NCBI RefSeq assembly: GCF_001981305.1
Contig: NZ_MSCW01000007.1
Coordinates: 310,001 to 374,000, forward strand
Source of the DNA: Marinobacter lutaoensis
Lineage (GTDB): Bacteria > Pseudomonadota > Gammaproteobacteria > Pseudomonadales > Oleiphilaceae
Length of the DNA: 64,000 bases
Direction: 5' to 3'
Shown one piece after another: positions 1 to 9,340 of the stretch. Each line of letters starts with the position of its first letter. Positions within the stretch are counted from its first letter, which is position 1. A program made the position numbers and the translations under genes. The notes beneath the pieces were generated by a model, which had not been told where the DNA came from, made no database searches, and saw only the letters and a program-made list of their open reading frames with translations.

Positions 1-1045
1 CGGTGATGTCCGCCTCGTCGAACTGGGTGACGTGGGGCACGTTGAGCCAACTACGCTGCATGTTGGCCGCAGTCGCCGCCATGATCCGGGACATGGGTTC
101 GCGTTCGATGTCGCCGAACTGGCTGAAATCCGGCAGTTTCACCCCGGGAATGCCACTGGCGGGCGCGCCCCCGGCTCCCTGCTGCACCTGCTGCAGCTGG
201 CGCTTCACATAGGCCTGGACATCGTCCTTGACGATCCGCCCCTTGGGACCGCTGCCCTTGACCCGGGCCAGGTCGACTCCCAGTTCCCGGGCCAGTTTGC
301 GGACCGCCGGGCCGGCGTGCACCTTGGCCCCGGGCGTCGGCATTTCATAGGTGGCGCCCAGGGGTTGCGGCGCGGGCTCGGGCTTCGCGGATTCGCGGGG
401 CTCGGCCGGCCGTGATGGCTCGGCCGGGGCCGGCTCCGGCGACTCGGCCGCCGGGGGGGCGCCGGCGTCGGTCACCGTCATTTCCAGCAGGTCGTCGCCT
501 TCGGACAGCTTGTCCCCGACTTTGACCAGAATCCGCTCCACCTTGCCGGCGAACGGCGAGGGGATTTCCATGGTGGCCTTATCCGACTCCACGGTCACCA
601 GAGCGTCTTCTTCGGCGATGGTATCGCCCTCGGCAACGTTGAGTTCGATCACCGGCACCTGCTCAAACCCGTCCAGGGACGGCACCTTGACGGTCTCCCG
701 GCGGCTACCCCCGGCGGCCTTCGGCGCCGGCGCGGGCTCGGCAGCCGGGGTGTCCGGCTCGGCGGCCCGGGGCTCGGCCTCGGCATCATCCTGCGCGGCG
801 GACTCGCCGTCGGCGACGATCATGCCGACGACATCGCCCTCACGGACCTTGTCGCCGACCTTCACCGTGATCCGGGTCACCTTGCCGGCCACCGGGGCCG
901 GCAGTTCCACCGAGGCCTTGTCGGACTCGACGGCCAGGATGGGATCCTCCTCGGCGACGGAATCACCTTCACTGACAATGATCTCGATAACCTCGACTTC
1001 CTCGGCACCGCCGAGATCGGGAACCTTGATTTCCTGTTCACTCAT
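1..1045 (-). CDS. aceF: Pyruvate dehydrogenase E2, dihydrolipoyllysine acetyltransferase (partial, C-terminus beyond left edge)
   Basis: E2 core of the pyruvate dehydrogenase complex, which transfers the acetyl group from the E1 product to CoA in the cytoplasm. About 348 N-terminal residues are visible. There are two lipoyl domains, each with the lysine in a VESDKA motif (near residues 40 and 160), separated by Ala/Pro/Glu-rich linkers. A peripheral subunit-binding domain follows (PAVRKLARELGVD, GSGPKGRI), then the start of the catalytic domain (RKPMSRIM, NVPHVTQFDEADIT). Two lipoyl domains is fewer than the three of E. coli AceF and, from memory, is common in this group. The ATG has a good AGGAG upstream. 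It lies 12 bases after the aceE stop, so the two genes are surely co-transcribed. The truncation is only the window edge. Confidence 0.97.
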   Translation of the reverse strand, partial: MSEQEIKVPDLGGAEEVEVIEIIVSEGDSVAEEDPILAVESDKASVELPAPVAGKVTRITVKVGDKVREGDVVGMIVADGESAAQDDAEAEPRAAEPDTPAAEPAPAPKAAGGSRRETVKVPSLDGFEQVPVIELNVAEGDTIAEEDALVTVESDKATMEIPSPFAGKVERILVKVGDKLSEGDDLLEMTVTDAGAPPAAESPEPAPAEPSRPAEPRESAKPEPAPQPLGATYEMPTPGAKVHAGPAVRKLARELGVDLARVKGSGPKGRIVKDDVQAYVKRQLQQVQQGAGGAPASGIPGVKLPDFSQFGDIEREPMSRIMAATAANMQRSWLNVPHVTQFDEADIT

Positions 1046-1057
1046 GTGGCGGTCTCC

Positions 1058-3721
1058 TCAGCTCTGCACCGGGTTCGGTTTGTTGCGGTCGATGCCGTAC
1101 TTGCGCATGGCTTCGAGGACCCGCTCCTTGTCGACCTCACCGTCCTTCGCCAGGGCGGAAAGCGCCGTCACGGTCACGTAGTAGCGGTCCACCTCGAAGA
1201 AGTGACGCAGTTTTTCCCGGGTGTCGCTGCGGCCGAAGCCATCGGTGCCCAGCGTGAGGTAGGTTTTCGGGATGTACGCCCGCAGCTGTTCGGAGTGCAG
1301 CTTGATGTAGTCGGTGGAGGACACCACCGGTCCCGGCTGGTTTTCCAGACACTGGGTCACGTACGGCTTCTTGGGGTTGTCGTCCGGGTGCAGGAGGTTC
1401 CAGCGATGGGCGTGCTGGCCGTCGCGGGCCAGCTCGTTGTAGCTGGTGACGCTCCAGACGTCGGACGCCACGCCCCAGTCATCCTTCAGCAACTGAGCGG
1501 CGGCACGCACTTCGTTCATGATCGCGCCGGAGCCGAGCAGCTGAACCCGGGGCGCTTTCTTACGGCCTTTCACCTCGACCGACTCGAACTTGTACATGCC
1601 ACGGATGATGCCGTCCTCGCAGCCTTCGGGCATGGCCGGCTGCTCGTAGTTCTCGTTCTCCACCGTCAGGTAGTAGAAGACGTTCCGGTTCTCCTCGAAC
1701 ATCTCCTTCATGCCGTGCCGGATCACCACGGCCAGCTCGTAGGCGTAGGCGGGATCGTAGGCCTTGCAGTTGGGGATGGTGTTGGCCAGCACGTGGCTGT
1801 GACCGTCCTGGTGCTGCAAACCCTCGCCGTTGAGGGTGGTGCGGCCGGCGGTGCCGCCGATCAGGAACCCGCGAGCCTGGATGTCGCCGGAGGCCCAGGC
1901 CAGATCCCCCACCCGCTGGAAGCCGAACATCGAATAGAAGATGTAGAACGGAATCAGCGGGAAGTTGTTGGTGCTGTAGGAGGTCGCCGCCGCCATCCAG
2001 GCCGCCATGGCGCCGTCCTCGTTGATGCCTTCCTGAAGGATCTGGCCTTTCTTGTCCTCCCGGTAGTACATGATCTGGTCACGGTCCTGGGGCACGTACT
2101 TCTGGCCCTCGGAGGTGTAGATGCCCAGCTGCCGGAACATGCCCTCCATGCCGAAGGTGCGGGCCTCGTCCGGTACGATCGGCACGACCCGCTTGCCAAT
2201 GCGCTTGTCCTTGACCAGGGCGCTGAGGATACGCACGAAGGCCATGGTGGTGGAAATTTCGCGGCCGTTGGAGCCTTCCAGCACGGGCTTGAAGATGTCC
2301 AGAGCGGGAATCTGGAGCGGCTGGCAGTCCTTGCGGCGTTTGGGATAGAAGCCCCCCAGCTCTTGCCGGCGCTTGTTCATGTACACGATTTCGGGGCTGT
2401 CCGGCGCCGGGCGGTAGTAGGGCACGTCCTCCAGTTCGTCGTCCTTAAGCGGCACGCCGAAACGGTCCCGGAACGCCTTCAGGGTGTCCAGGTCCAGTTT
2501 CTTCAGGGAGTGCGCGGTGTTTTTGGCTTCGCCGGCGGCGCCGAACCCATAGCCCTTGATGGTATGCGCCAGGATGACCGTGGGCCGGCCATTGGCCTGG
2601 TTCACAGCCTTGTGATAGGCGGCGTACACCTTGTACGGGTCGTGTCCGCCCCGGTTCAGCTTGTTGATGTCCTCGTCGGACAGGTTCTCCGCCAGCTTCG
2701 CCAGCTCCGGGTAGCGGCCGAAGAACTCCTTGCGGGTGTAGGCGGCGCCGTTGGAGGTGAAGTTCTGCAGGTCGCCATCGCAGATCTCGTCCATGGCCCG
2801 CTGCATGATGCCGTCCTCGTCTTTCTCGAACAGCGGGTCCCACATGCGGCCCCAGACCACCTTGATCACGTTCCAGCCAGCGCCACGGAAGACCCCTTCC
2901 AGCTCCTGGATGATCTTGCCGTTGCCACGCACCGGGCCGTCCAGCCTCTGTAGGTTGCAGTTGACCACGAAAATCAGGTTATCCAGCTTCTCGCGGCCGG
3001 CCTTGGAGATGGAACCCAGGGTCTCCGGCTCGTCGCACTCGCCGTCGCCGACAAAACACCAGACCTTGCGACCGGTCATGTCGATCAGCTCGCGACTGTG
3101 CAGATATTTCATGACGTGAGCCTGATAGATGGCCTGGATCGGGCCGAGCCCCATGGACACCGTGGGGAACTGCCAGTAGTCCGGCATCAGCCAGGGGTGG
3201 GGATAGGAGGACAGGCCTTCGCCGTCCACTTCCTCACGGTACTTGTCCAGCTGCTTCTCGTCGAACCGGCCCTCCAGGAAGGAACGGGCGTAGATGCCGG
3301 GCGCCGCGTGGCCCTGGAAGTACACCAGATCCGACTCGCGGGTCTCGTCGCCGGCGTGGAAAAAATAGTTGAAGCCCACGTCGTACAGGGTCGCGGCCGA
3401 GGAGAAGGTGGAGATGTGTCCACCCAGGTCACCCGGGCGCTTGTTCGCCCGGACCACCATGGCCATGGCGTTCCAGCGGATCAGGGAGCGGATCCGGCGC
3501 TCCATGAACAGGTCGCCCGGCATGCGAGCCTCGTCCGTGACCGGAATGGTGTTGCGGAACGGCGTGGTGATGGAATACGGCAGCTCGGTTCCCTCGCGGC
3601 TGGCGCGTTCGGACAGGCGTTCCAGTATGAACTTGGCACGGTCCACGCCTTCGTTTTCAATCAGCGACTCGAGCGCATCCAGCCACTCGCTGGTTTCAAT
3701 GGGATCATCGTCCTGGTACAT
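1058..3721 (-). CDS. aceE: Pyruvate dehydrogenase E1 component, homodimeric type
   Basis: Thiamine diphosphate-dependent decarboxylase that feeds acetyl groups to the E2 lipoyl domains (pyruvate to acetyl-CoA). It is 887 residues, the usual length for the homodimeric gammaproteobacterial E1. The ThDP motif is clear: GDGECDEPETLGS followed about 25 residues later by VVNCN. Other hallmarks are the SMGLGP and GGHISTF segments and the C-terminal STDYIKLHSEQLR. The frame opens with TTG ATG; I chose the ATG because the GGGAGGG Shine-Dalgarno is better spaced for it. It is first in aceE-aceF. I found no PdhR-type operator or clear promoter in the upstream 600 bases. Confidence 0.98.
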   Translation of the reverse strand: MYQDDDPIETSEWLDALESLIENEGVDRAKFILERLSERASREGTELPYSITTPFRNTIPVTDEARMPGDLFMERRIRSLIRWNAMAMVVRANKRPGDLGGHISTFSSAATLYDVGFNYFFHAGDETRESDLVYFQGHAAPGIYARSFLEGRFDEKQLDKYREEVDGEGLSSYPHPWLMPDYWQFPTVSMGLGPIQAIYQAHVMKYLHSRELIDMTGRKVWCFVGDGECDEPETLGSISKAGREKLDNLIFVVNCNLQRLDGPVRGNGKIIQELEGVFRGAGWNVIKVVWGRMWDPLFEKDEDGIMQRAMDEICDGDLQNFTSNGAAYTRKEFFGRYPELAKLAENLSDEDINKLNRGGHDPYKVYAAYHKAVNQANGRPTVILAHTIKGYGFGAAGEAKNTAHSLKKLDLDTLKAFRDRFGVPLKDDELEDVPYYRPAPDSPEIVYMNKRRQELGGFYPKRRKDCQPLQIPALDIFKPVLEGSNGREISTTMAFVRILSALVKDKRIGKRVVPIVPDEARTFGMEGMFRQLGIYTSEGQKYVPQDRDQIMYYREDKKGQILQEGINEDGAMAAWMAAATSYSTNNFPLIPFYIFYSMFGFQRVGDLAWASGDIQARGFLIGGTAGRTTLNGEGLQHQDGHSHVLANTIPNCKAYDPAYAYELAVVIRHGMKEMFEENRNVFYYLTVENENYEQPAMPEGCEDGIIRGMYKFESVEVKGRKKAPRVQLLGSGAIMNEVRAAAQLLKDDWGVASDVWSVTSYNELARDGQHAHRWNLLHPDDNPKKPYVTQCLENQPGPVVSSTDYIKLHSEQLRAYIPKTYLTLGTDGFGRSDTREKLRHFFEVDRYYVTVTALSALAKDGEVDKERVLEAMRKYGIDRNKPNPVQS

Positions 3722-4319
3722 CAAACCCTCCCCTTGGCATCAAAAGGTGCATTGCGGGCCACGGTCGGCGGCCTGGCGCACTGCAAGAATGAAAAAGCTG
3801 CGTTGAAAAGCCGTGTTTTTTTCGGTGTATCAGCCTGATAGCTGTACTGCCGGGCAGCACTTCGGGACATCCATCAAGCATAGAACAGCTTCCGGAGTTT
3901 TCCTGTCTGGCCCGGGCACCGGTGCGGGCCTGCGGCCCCTGCCCGGCCAGCCGGCGGGAAGCCCGACCGATGATGCGGGCCCTATTGTAGTATTTTTACT
4001 TCATTTTGGTGCAAATAGGTCACCACGGGCGGAATTTTTCCGTCTTTTCAGCGGCTGATTTCGGTTACTTACGCAATAATGAGGGTTTCTTGGATGCCAG
4101 ACAACCGGCCTCAGACCAAGGTCTTAGTCCGGAAGACGGCCCCCGAAACCACCCGGTCCGGCCGGGGCCCGAGCCAGCCTCGTGGCCAGCGATTCATTTA
4201 GACCTGAAAACATTCACCAATTCCGGTATACTCCCCTGCCCATTTTTTGACCAACGGAGACCGGCCCCTCAGGCCGACCTCCACACACCAAAAACACAAC
4301 AACCGAGAGAGGGCGATCT
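3722..4319. other. Intergenic region between divergent aceE and the aminomutase gene
   Basis: About 600 bases without a credible gene. The short open frames here are GC-driven and lack protein character. It holds the promoter candidate at 4204-4232 for the rightward gene and an imperfect GC-rich inverted repeat at 3907-3918/3940-3950 (CTGGCCCGGGCA against TGCCCGGCCAG). Because the repeat has no T-run it could be part of a long aceE leader rather than a terminator. An AT-rich stretch near 3985-4020 is the likeliest place for aceE transcription signals, but no hexamer pair there is convincing. Confidence 0.6.
4204..4232 (+). promoter_or_regulatory. Candidate sigma70 promoter for the aminomutase gene
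   Basis: CTGAAA, 17 bases, TATACT. The -10 is strong and the -35 matches 4 of 6. It lies about 90 bases before the start codon at 4320 in an otherwise empty spacer. Confidence 0.5.
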
Positions 4320-5684
4320 ATGAACTCCATTGTCACCTTCCCGAACAGGATCCCGGTCACTGACTTCGAGGAACGGCGCTTCAAGGTCTATACCGACCGG
4401 CAGCTCGACAAGATTGAGGCCATCCAGACTCTCCCCGAGGACACGCTGTTTGAAATGAAGGTGGTGGCCAGCGTGCTGCCGTTCCGGGTCAATGAATACG
4501 TGATCAACGAGCTGATCAACTGGGACAAGGTTCCAGACGATCCGATCTACCAACTGGTCTTCCCGCAACGGGGCATGCTCAAGGATGAACATTTCGAGCG
4601 TATGGCACGGCTGCACCGGGAGGGTGCGGACAAGCAAACCATCCAGGCCGCCGCCCGGGAAATCCGGGAGGCGCTGAACCCGCATCCGGCCGGCCAGATG
4701 GCCATGAACATCCCGGAGCTGGACGGCGAAAAGCTCAACGGCCTGCAGCACAAGTACCGGGAGACGGTGCTGTTCTTCCCGGCCCAGGGCCAGACCTGCC
4801 ATTCCTACTGCACGTTCTGCTTCCGCTGGGCCCAGTTCGTGGGCGACAAGGAACTGAAGATGGCCAGCACCGAGGCGGAAAAGCTGCACCGCTACCTGCG
4901 CGAGCACACCGAGGTGACCGACCTGCTGGTCACCGGCGGCGACCCGATGGTGATGAAGACCCACAACCTGGTGCAATACCTGGAGCCGCTGCTGGCACCG
5001 GAGTATGACCACATCCAAACCATCCGCATCGGCACCAAGGCCCTCACCTTCTGGCCCTACCGGTTCGTGACCGACAACGACGCCGACGAGCTGATCGAAC
5101 TGCTGACGCGCCTGGTGGACGCCGGCAAGCACGTGGCCATCATGGCCCACTACAACCACTGGCAGGAGATGTCCACCGACATCGCGGAGGAGGCCATTCG
5201 CCGCATCCGCGCCACCGGTGCCGAGATCCGCGCCCAGGGCCCCCTGATCCGCCACGTCAACGACCACCCCGAAGCTTGGGCCCGGCTCTGGAAGAAGCAG
5301 GTGCAACTGGGCATCATCCCCTACTACATGTTTGTCGAGCGCGATACCGGCGCCAAGAACTATTTCGAGGTGCCGCTGGCGCGGGCCTACGAGATCTATC
5401 GAGAGGCGATGAAGCAGGTCTCTGGTCTTGGCCGTACCGCCCGTGGCCCCTCCATGAGTGCCGGCCCCGGCAAGGTGGAGGTTCAGGGCATCACCGAGAT
5501 TCACGGTGAGAAGGTCTTCGTACTGCGCTTCCTGCAGGGACGCAACCCGGACTGGGTCCAGCGCCCGTTCTTCGCCAAGTACAGTGAGACCGCCACCTGG
5601 CTGCACGAACTGGAGCCGGCGTTCGGGGAGGACAAATTCTTCTTCGAGGACGAGTACGAGCAGATGAGAAAAGGCAACGGCTGA
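4320..5684 (+). CDS. kamA: KamA family radical SAM protein, lysine 2,3-aminomutase type
   Basis: Predicted cytoplasmic [4Fe-4S]/SAM/PLP enzyme that would interconvert L-lysine and beta-lysine. It is 454 residues. The radical SAM cluster motif CxxxCxxC is at C160, C164 and C167 (QTCHSYCTFCF). A TGGDP motif near 205-209 is typical for SAM binding, and SAGPGKVEV around K385 is the likely PLP lysine, matching the Gly-rich PLP-lysine motif of the family. LIRHVNDHPEAW resembles the family's substrate loop. It is longer than EpmB (about 340 aa), so an elongation factor P modifier is less likely. The start has a GAGAGAGGG ribosome site. It appears monocistronic, with a strong terminator behind it. 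No beta-lysine acetyltransferase (ablB) is adjacent, so the use of beta-lysine is open. Confidence 0.85.
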   Translation: MNSIVTFPNRIPVTDFEERRFKVYTDRQLDKIEAIQTLPEDTLFEMKVVASVLPFRVNEYVINELINWDKVPDDPIYQLVFPQRGMLKDEHFERMARLHREGADKQTIQAAAREIREALNPHPAGQMAMNIPELDGEKLNGLQHKYRETVLFFPAQGQTCHSYCTFCFRWAQFVGDKELKMASTEAEKLHRYLREHTEVTDLLVTGGDPMVMKTHNLVQYLEPLLAPEYDHIQTIRIGTKALTFWPYRFVTDNDADELIELLTRLVDAGKHVAIMAHYNHWQEMSTDIAEEAIRRIRATGAEIRAQGPLIRHVNDHPEAWARLWKKQVQLGIIPYYMFVERDTGAKNYFEVPLARAYEIYREAMKQVSGLGRTARGPSMSAGPGKVEVQGITEIHGEKVFVLRFLQGRNPDWVQRPFFAKYSETATWLHELEPAFGEDKFFFEDEYEQMRKGNG

Positions 5685-5691
5685 TGCCGGC

Positions 5692-5722
5692 ACGGGGTGC
5701 CCCAGCGGCACCCCGTTTTTTT
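5692..5722. terminator. Intrinsic terminator between convergent kamA and cnoX
   Basis: Perfect 10-bp stem ACGGGGTGCC / GGCACCCCGT with a 5-base loop followed by a run of seven T on the plus strand. It clearly serves the rightward gene. Confidence 0.85.
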
Positions 5723-5736
5723 ACTCGCGGCGCAGG

Positions 5737-6600
5737 TCAGTGCATCAGCGTGTAGAGCTTGCGACGGTATACTCGGACATCCGGGTCACTGTTGCCCAGC
5801 TTGTCGAACAGCTCCACCAGGGTGGTCTTGGCGATGCCATCCCGGTACTGGCTGTCCACCTGCATCAGGCGGATCAGCAGTTCCATGGCTTGGGCGTTGT
5901 TGCCCTTGAGCACATGGTGCAGGGCCAGCTGATGCAGGGCCTCGGCATTGTCCGGCTCGGCCGCCAGGGTTTGCTCCAGCTCCGACATCGGCGGCAACTG
6001 ACCCGCCTGCTTGAGAAATTTCACCCGCGCCGCCAGCTGCCGGGCCTGGTGCTGCATTTTCTCTTCCGGGGGCAGGCTCTCGAGCACCTGCTCGGCCGCA
6101 TCGACATCACCGGTTTCCGCCTTCAGCTGCGCCAGGTCGATCAGCACCTTCATGTTTTCCGGGTCCTGCCGGTTCAACTCCGACAGCAGGTCCATGGCCC
6201 CCTGAAGGTCACCGGCCTGCCACAGGCGGTGCGCGGTGTCGTACGGGTCCTCCGCCGGGGCTTCCACGTGCTTCTCCAGCACTTTGCGGATTTCACTTTC
6301 CGGCAGGGCACCGTTGAAGCCGTCCACCGCCTGCCCGTTCTTGACCAGAATCACGGTCGGCAGGCTGCGAACCCCCAGGCTCGCGGTCAGCTCCGGCTGC
6401 TGGTCGGCATTGACCTTGGCCAGCAGGAAGCCGCCCTTGTAGTCGTTCGCCAGCTTTTCCAGAATCGGCATCAGCTGCTTGCAGGGCGCGCACCAGTCCG
6501 CCCAGACGTCAATCAGGATCGGTGTCTGGGCAGAGGCTTCCATCACCTTCTGCTGGAAGTTTTCCATGGTGGCGTCAAAAATGTAGGACGAATCGCTCAT
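5737..6600 (-). CDS. cnoX: Thioredoxin-TPR chaperedoxin (CnoX/YbbN type)
   Basis: Redox-linked holdase of about 287 residues. The N-terminal thioredoxin fold is followed by TPR repeats (DPYDTAHRLWQAGDLQGAMDLL and later units) that fill the C-terminal half. The active site is WADWCAPCKQ, an intact CxxC, unlike E. coli CnoX whose site is degenerate, so this one may be redox-active. The cis-Pro region reads VRSLPTVILVKNG. A GTG eight codons upstream has no ribosome site. I use the ATG at 6600 because the sequence then lines up with known CnoX N-termini, although its Shine-Dalgarno is also weak. It is divergent from the Lon-type gene, a plausible proteostasis pairing. Confidence 0.9.
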   Translation of the reverse strand: MSDSSYIFDATMENFQQKVMEASAQTPILIDVWADWCAPCKQLMPILEKLANDYKGGFLLAKVNADQQPELTASLGVRSLPTVILVKNGQAVDGFNGALPESEIRKVLEKHVEAPAEDPYDTAHRLWQAGDLQGAMDLLSELNRQDPENMKVLIDLAQLKAETGDVDAAEQVLESLPPEEKMQHQARQLAARVKFLKQAGQLPPMSELEQTLAAEPDNAEALHQLALHHVLKGNNAQAMELLIRLMQVDSQYRDGIAKTTLVELFDKLGNSDPDVRVYRRKLYTLMH

Positions 6601-6718
6601 CGAGGTACCCGGCACCTTTTCCACAAATGTTTAAGAAGTCAGTAGCCTCGATCATGGGGCCTCCGCCGGGAAAATCAACCGCGACGGCCCGAACCCGCTC
6701 CCATCGGCCCCGCGCCAC

Positions 6719-6748
6719 CTTGAAATAGAGCCAACAGGCGCCACATTC
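6719..6748 (+). promoter_or_regulatory. Sigma32-like heat-shock promoter candidate
   Basis: CTTGAAA, 15 bases, CCACATTC. The -35 is a perfect heat-shock element; the -10 matches CCCCATnT at 5 of 7 fixed positions. Transcription would start about 20 bases before the first start codon of the Lon-type protease. Confidence 0.5.
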
Positions 6749-6774
6749 GCTAGTAATTCCAGACACGCGGGCGG

Positions 6775-9279
6775 ATGACTCCCGGTCGCCCTTCCGATCC
6801 TTACTCTCTGATGGATGTTAAACACGGCATGAACGACGATAACCGCAAAGACAGCCTTGAGGAGTTCGAAGAAGACGTTACCGAGTACATCGGCAAGGAC
6901 GAGCACAGCAAGAGCCTGGTGCTGCCGCAGCAGATCATGCCCCGCCGCATGTACGTGCTGCCGGTAACCAACCGCCCGTTCTTCCCGGCCCAGGTACAGC
7001 CGGTGGTGGTCAATCAGGATCCCTGGCATGAAACGCTCAAGCGCGTGGGCGAAACCGACCACCGGGTGCTGGGCATCTGCTATGTGTCCGAACAGGACGC
7101 CGACCAGGGCATTCCCGAAAGCCATCAGCTGGAAACCATGGGCTGCGCCGTGCGCGTGCACCACGCCCAGAAGGAAGGCGGCAAAGTCCAGTTCATCGCC
7201 CAGGGTCTGCAGCGTTTTCGCATCGTCCAGTGGCTGCGGCGCAAGCCCCCCTATCTGGTGGAGGTGGAATACCCGAGCGAGCCGGAGGAAGACGCCGACG
7301 AACTCAAGGCGTACACCCTGGCGATCATCAGTGCCATCAAGGAGCTGCTGCGCTCCAACCCGCTGTACGGCGAGGAAGTGAAGCAGTACCTCTCCCGGTT
7401 CGGGCCGGATGACAGCTCACCGCTGGCCGACTTCGGCGCGTCCATGACCAGCGCCCCGGGCGCCGAGCTCCAGGAAGTCCTGGACACGGTGCCCCTGCTC
7501 CGGCGCATGGAGAAAGTCCTGTTGCTGATGCGCAAGGAGCAGGAGGTGGCGCGCCTGCAATCCCAGATCAGCGAGGAAGTGAACGCCAAGGTGCAGAAGC
7601 ACCAGCGCGAATTTTTCCTGCGCGAGCAGCTCAAGGTGATTCAGCGGGAACTGGGACTGGCCAAGGACGACAAAACCGCCGACATCGAACGCTTCGAGCA
7701 GCGCATGGCCGAGCTGGAGCCGCCGGAGGCGGTTCAGGAACGCTTCCGCGAGGAACTGCAGAAGCTGCAGGTACTGGAACAGGGCTCGCCGGAATACGGC
7801 GTGACCCGCAACTATCTGGACTGGCTCACCCAGGTTCCCTGGGGCCAGTATTCCCGGGATCACTTCGACTTGGCCGAGGCGCGCCGGGTCCTGGACCGCA
7901 ACCACGACGGCCTGGATGACGTGAAGGACCGGATCATCGAGTTCCTTGCCGAGGGCACCTTCAAGGGCGAGATCAGCGGCTCCATCTTGTTGCTGGTGGG
8001 GCCACCGGGCGTGGGCAAGACCTCCATCGGCCGTTCCGTGGCGGACGCCCTTGGCCGTAAGTTCTACCGGTTCAGCGTCGGAGGCATGCGCGACGAGGCC
8101 GAGATCAAGGGGCATCGCCGCACCTACATCGGCGCCATGCCCGGCAAGTTCGTGCAGGCCCTCAAGGACAGCAAGGTCTGCAACCCGGTGATCATGCTCG
8201 ACGAGATCGACAAGATCGGTGCCTCCTACCAGGGCGACCCGGCTTCAGCCCTGCTGGAGACCCTGGACCCGGAGCAGAACAGGGAGTTCCTCGATCACTA
8301 CCTGGATGTGCGCATGGACCTCTCCAAGGTCCTGTTCATCTGCACCGCGAACCAACTGGACACCATCCCGCGGCCGCTGCTGGACCGGATGGACATCATT
8401 CGCCTGTCCGGCTACATCGCCGAGGAAAAGCTGGCCATCGCCAAGCACCACCTGCTGCCGCGCCTGCTCAAGCGGGCCGGACTGATGAAGAAACAGCTGA
8501 GCGTCAGCGACGCGGCGCTGCGCCAGGTCATCGAGGGCTACGCCCGGGAAGCGGGGGTCCGCAACCTGGAGAAGTTGCTGCACAAGATCGTCCGCAAGGG
8601 CATCGTGAAGTTGCTGGAACACCCCGACCGGCCGGTGAAGGTGGGGGTCTCCGACCTGCAGGAGTACCTGGGACAACCGCCATTCCGGAAGGAAAAATCG
8701 CTGCGCGGCGTCGGCGTGGTCACCGGACTGGCCTGGACCGCCATGGGCGGCGCCACTCTGAGCATCGAGGCCTCCCGCATCCACAGCAGCCAACGCGGCT
8801 TCAAGCTGACCGGCCAACTGGGCAACGTAATGAAGGAATCGGCCGAGATCGCCTACAGCTACGTGTGCTCGAACCTGAAGCGTTACAAGGGCGACCCGAC
8901 CTTCTTCGACAAGTCCTTCGTGCACCTGCACGTTCCGGAAGGTGCGACCCCCAAGGACGGCCCCAGTGCCGGCATCACCATGGCCACCGCGCTGCTGTCA
9001 CTGGCCCGCAAGGAGGCGCCGCAGTCGAACATCGCCATGACCGGCGAGCTGACCCTGACGGGCCAGGTGCTGCCGGTGGGGGGCATTCGGGAGAAGGTCA
9101 TCGCCGCCCGGCGGCAGAAGATCACCAACCTGATTCTGCCGGAAGCCAACCGGGGCGACTACGAGGAGTTGCCGGACTACCTGAAAGAGGGACTGACGGT
9201 AAACTTCGCCAAGCACTACAACGACGTGTTCCAAGTGTGCTTCGGCAGCAAACGCCAGCGCGGCTCCTCCGTGCACTGA
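6775..9279 (+). CDS. lon: Lon-type ATP-dependent protease (endopeptidase La)
   Basis: AAA+ serine protease that unfolds and degrades damaged and regulatory proteins. It is up to 834 residues with the full Lon order: N-terminal substrate domain ([13 protein letters not shown] onward), a coiled helical region, Walker [10 protein letters not shown] near 408, Walker [10 protein letters not shown] near 473, sensor GNPASAL-like [15 protein letters not shown], and a protease domain with the catalytic serine in PKDGPSAG (near 730) and lysine in [12 protein letters not shown] (near 773). Three in-frame ATGs (6775, 6811, 6829) are possible and none has a strong ribosome site; the last would give 816 residues. 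It is not beside clpX or hupB, so it may be a second Lon of this genome (inference). Confidence 0.95.
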   Translation: MTPGRPSDPYSLMDVKHGMNDDNRKDSLEEFEEDVTEYIGKDEHSKSLVLPQQIMPRRMYVLPVTNRPFFPAQVQPVVVNQDPWHETLKRVGETDHRVLGICYVSEQDADQGIPESHQLETMGCAVRVHHAQKEGGKVQFIAQGLQRFRIVQWLRRKPPYLVEVEYPSEPEEDADELKAYTLAIISAIKELLRSNPLYGEEVKQYLSRFGPDDSSPLADFGASMTSAPGAELQEVLDTVPLLRRMEKVLLLMRKEQEVARLQSQISEEVNAKVQKHQREFFLREQLKVIQRELGLAKDDKTADIERFEQRMAELEPPEAVQERFREELQKLQVLEQGSPEYGVTRNYLDWLTQVPWGQYSRDHFDLAEARRVLDRNHDGLDDVKDRIIEFLAEGTFKGEISGSILLLVGPPGVGKTSIGRSVADALGRKFYRFSVGGMRDEAEIKGHRRTYIGAMPGKFVQALKDSKVCNPVIMLDEIDKIGASYQGDPASALLETLDPEQNREFLDHYLDVRMDLSKVLFICTANQLDTIPRPLLDRMDIIRLSGYIAEEKLAIAKHHLLPRLLKRAGLMKKQLSVSDAALRQVIEGYAREAGVRNLEKLLHKIVRKGIVKLLEHPDRPVKVGVSDLQEYLGQPPFRKEKSLRGVGVVTGLAWTAMGGATLSIEASRIHSSQRGFKLTGQLGNVMKESAEIAYSYVCSNLKRYKGDPTFFDKSFVHLHVPEGATPKDGPSAGITMATALLSLARKEAPQSNIAMTGELTLTGQVLPVGGIREKVIAARRQKITNLILPEANRGDYEELPDYLKEGLTVNFAKHYNDVFQVCFGSKRQRGSSVH

Positions 9280-9290
9280 CCGCCAACGAA

Positions 9291-9317
9291 CAGGGGCCGG
9301 GGATTCCCCGGCCCCTG
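9291..9317. terminator. Hairpin between convergent lon and marR
   Basis: Near-perfect 12-bp GC-rich stem (CAGGGGCCGGGG / CCCCGGCCCCTG) with a tiny loop. No clear T-run on either strand, so it is a strong hairpin whose terminator role is inferred from its position between two converging genes. Confidence 0.5.
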
Positions 9318-9340
9318 CTGCGGCCCGCGCCGTCACGGGC

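Noticed and set aside
1046..2953. Long plus-strand open frame opposite aceE
   Set aside because: Antisense shadow of a clearly coding gene; composition is that of the reverse frame and no ribosome site or family motif is present. The same holds for the long frames opposite infB/nusA, carB, ftsH, dnaK and kamA.
3985..4025. NtrC-like half site (TTTTGGTGC) upstream of aceE
   Set aside because: Only one half site; the partner half is absent.
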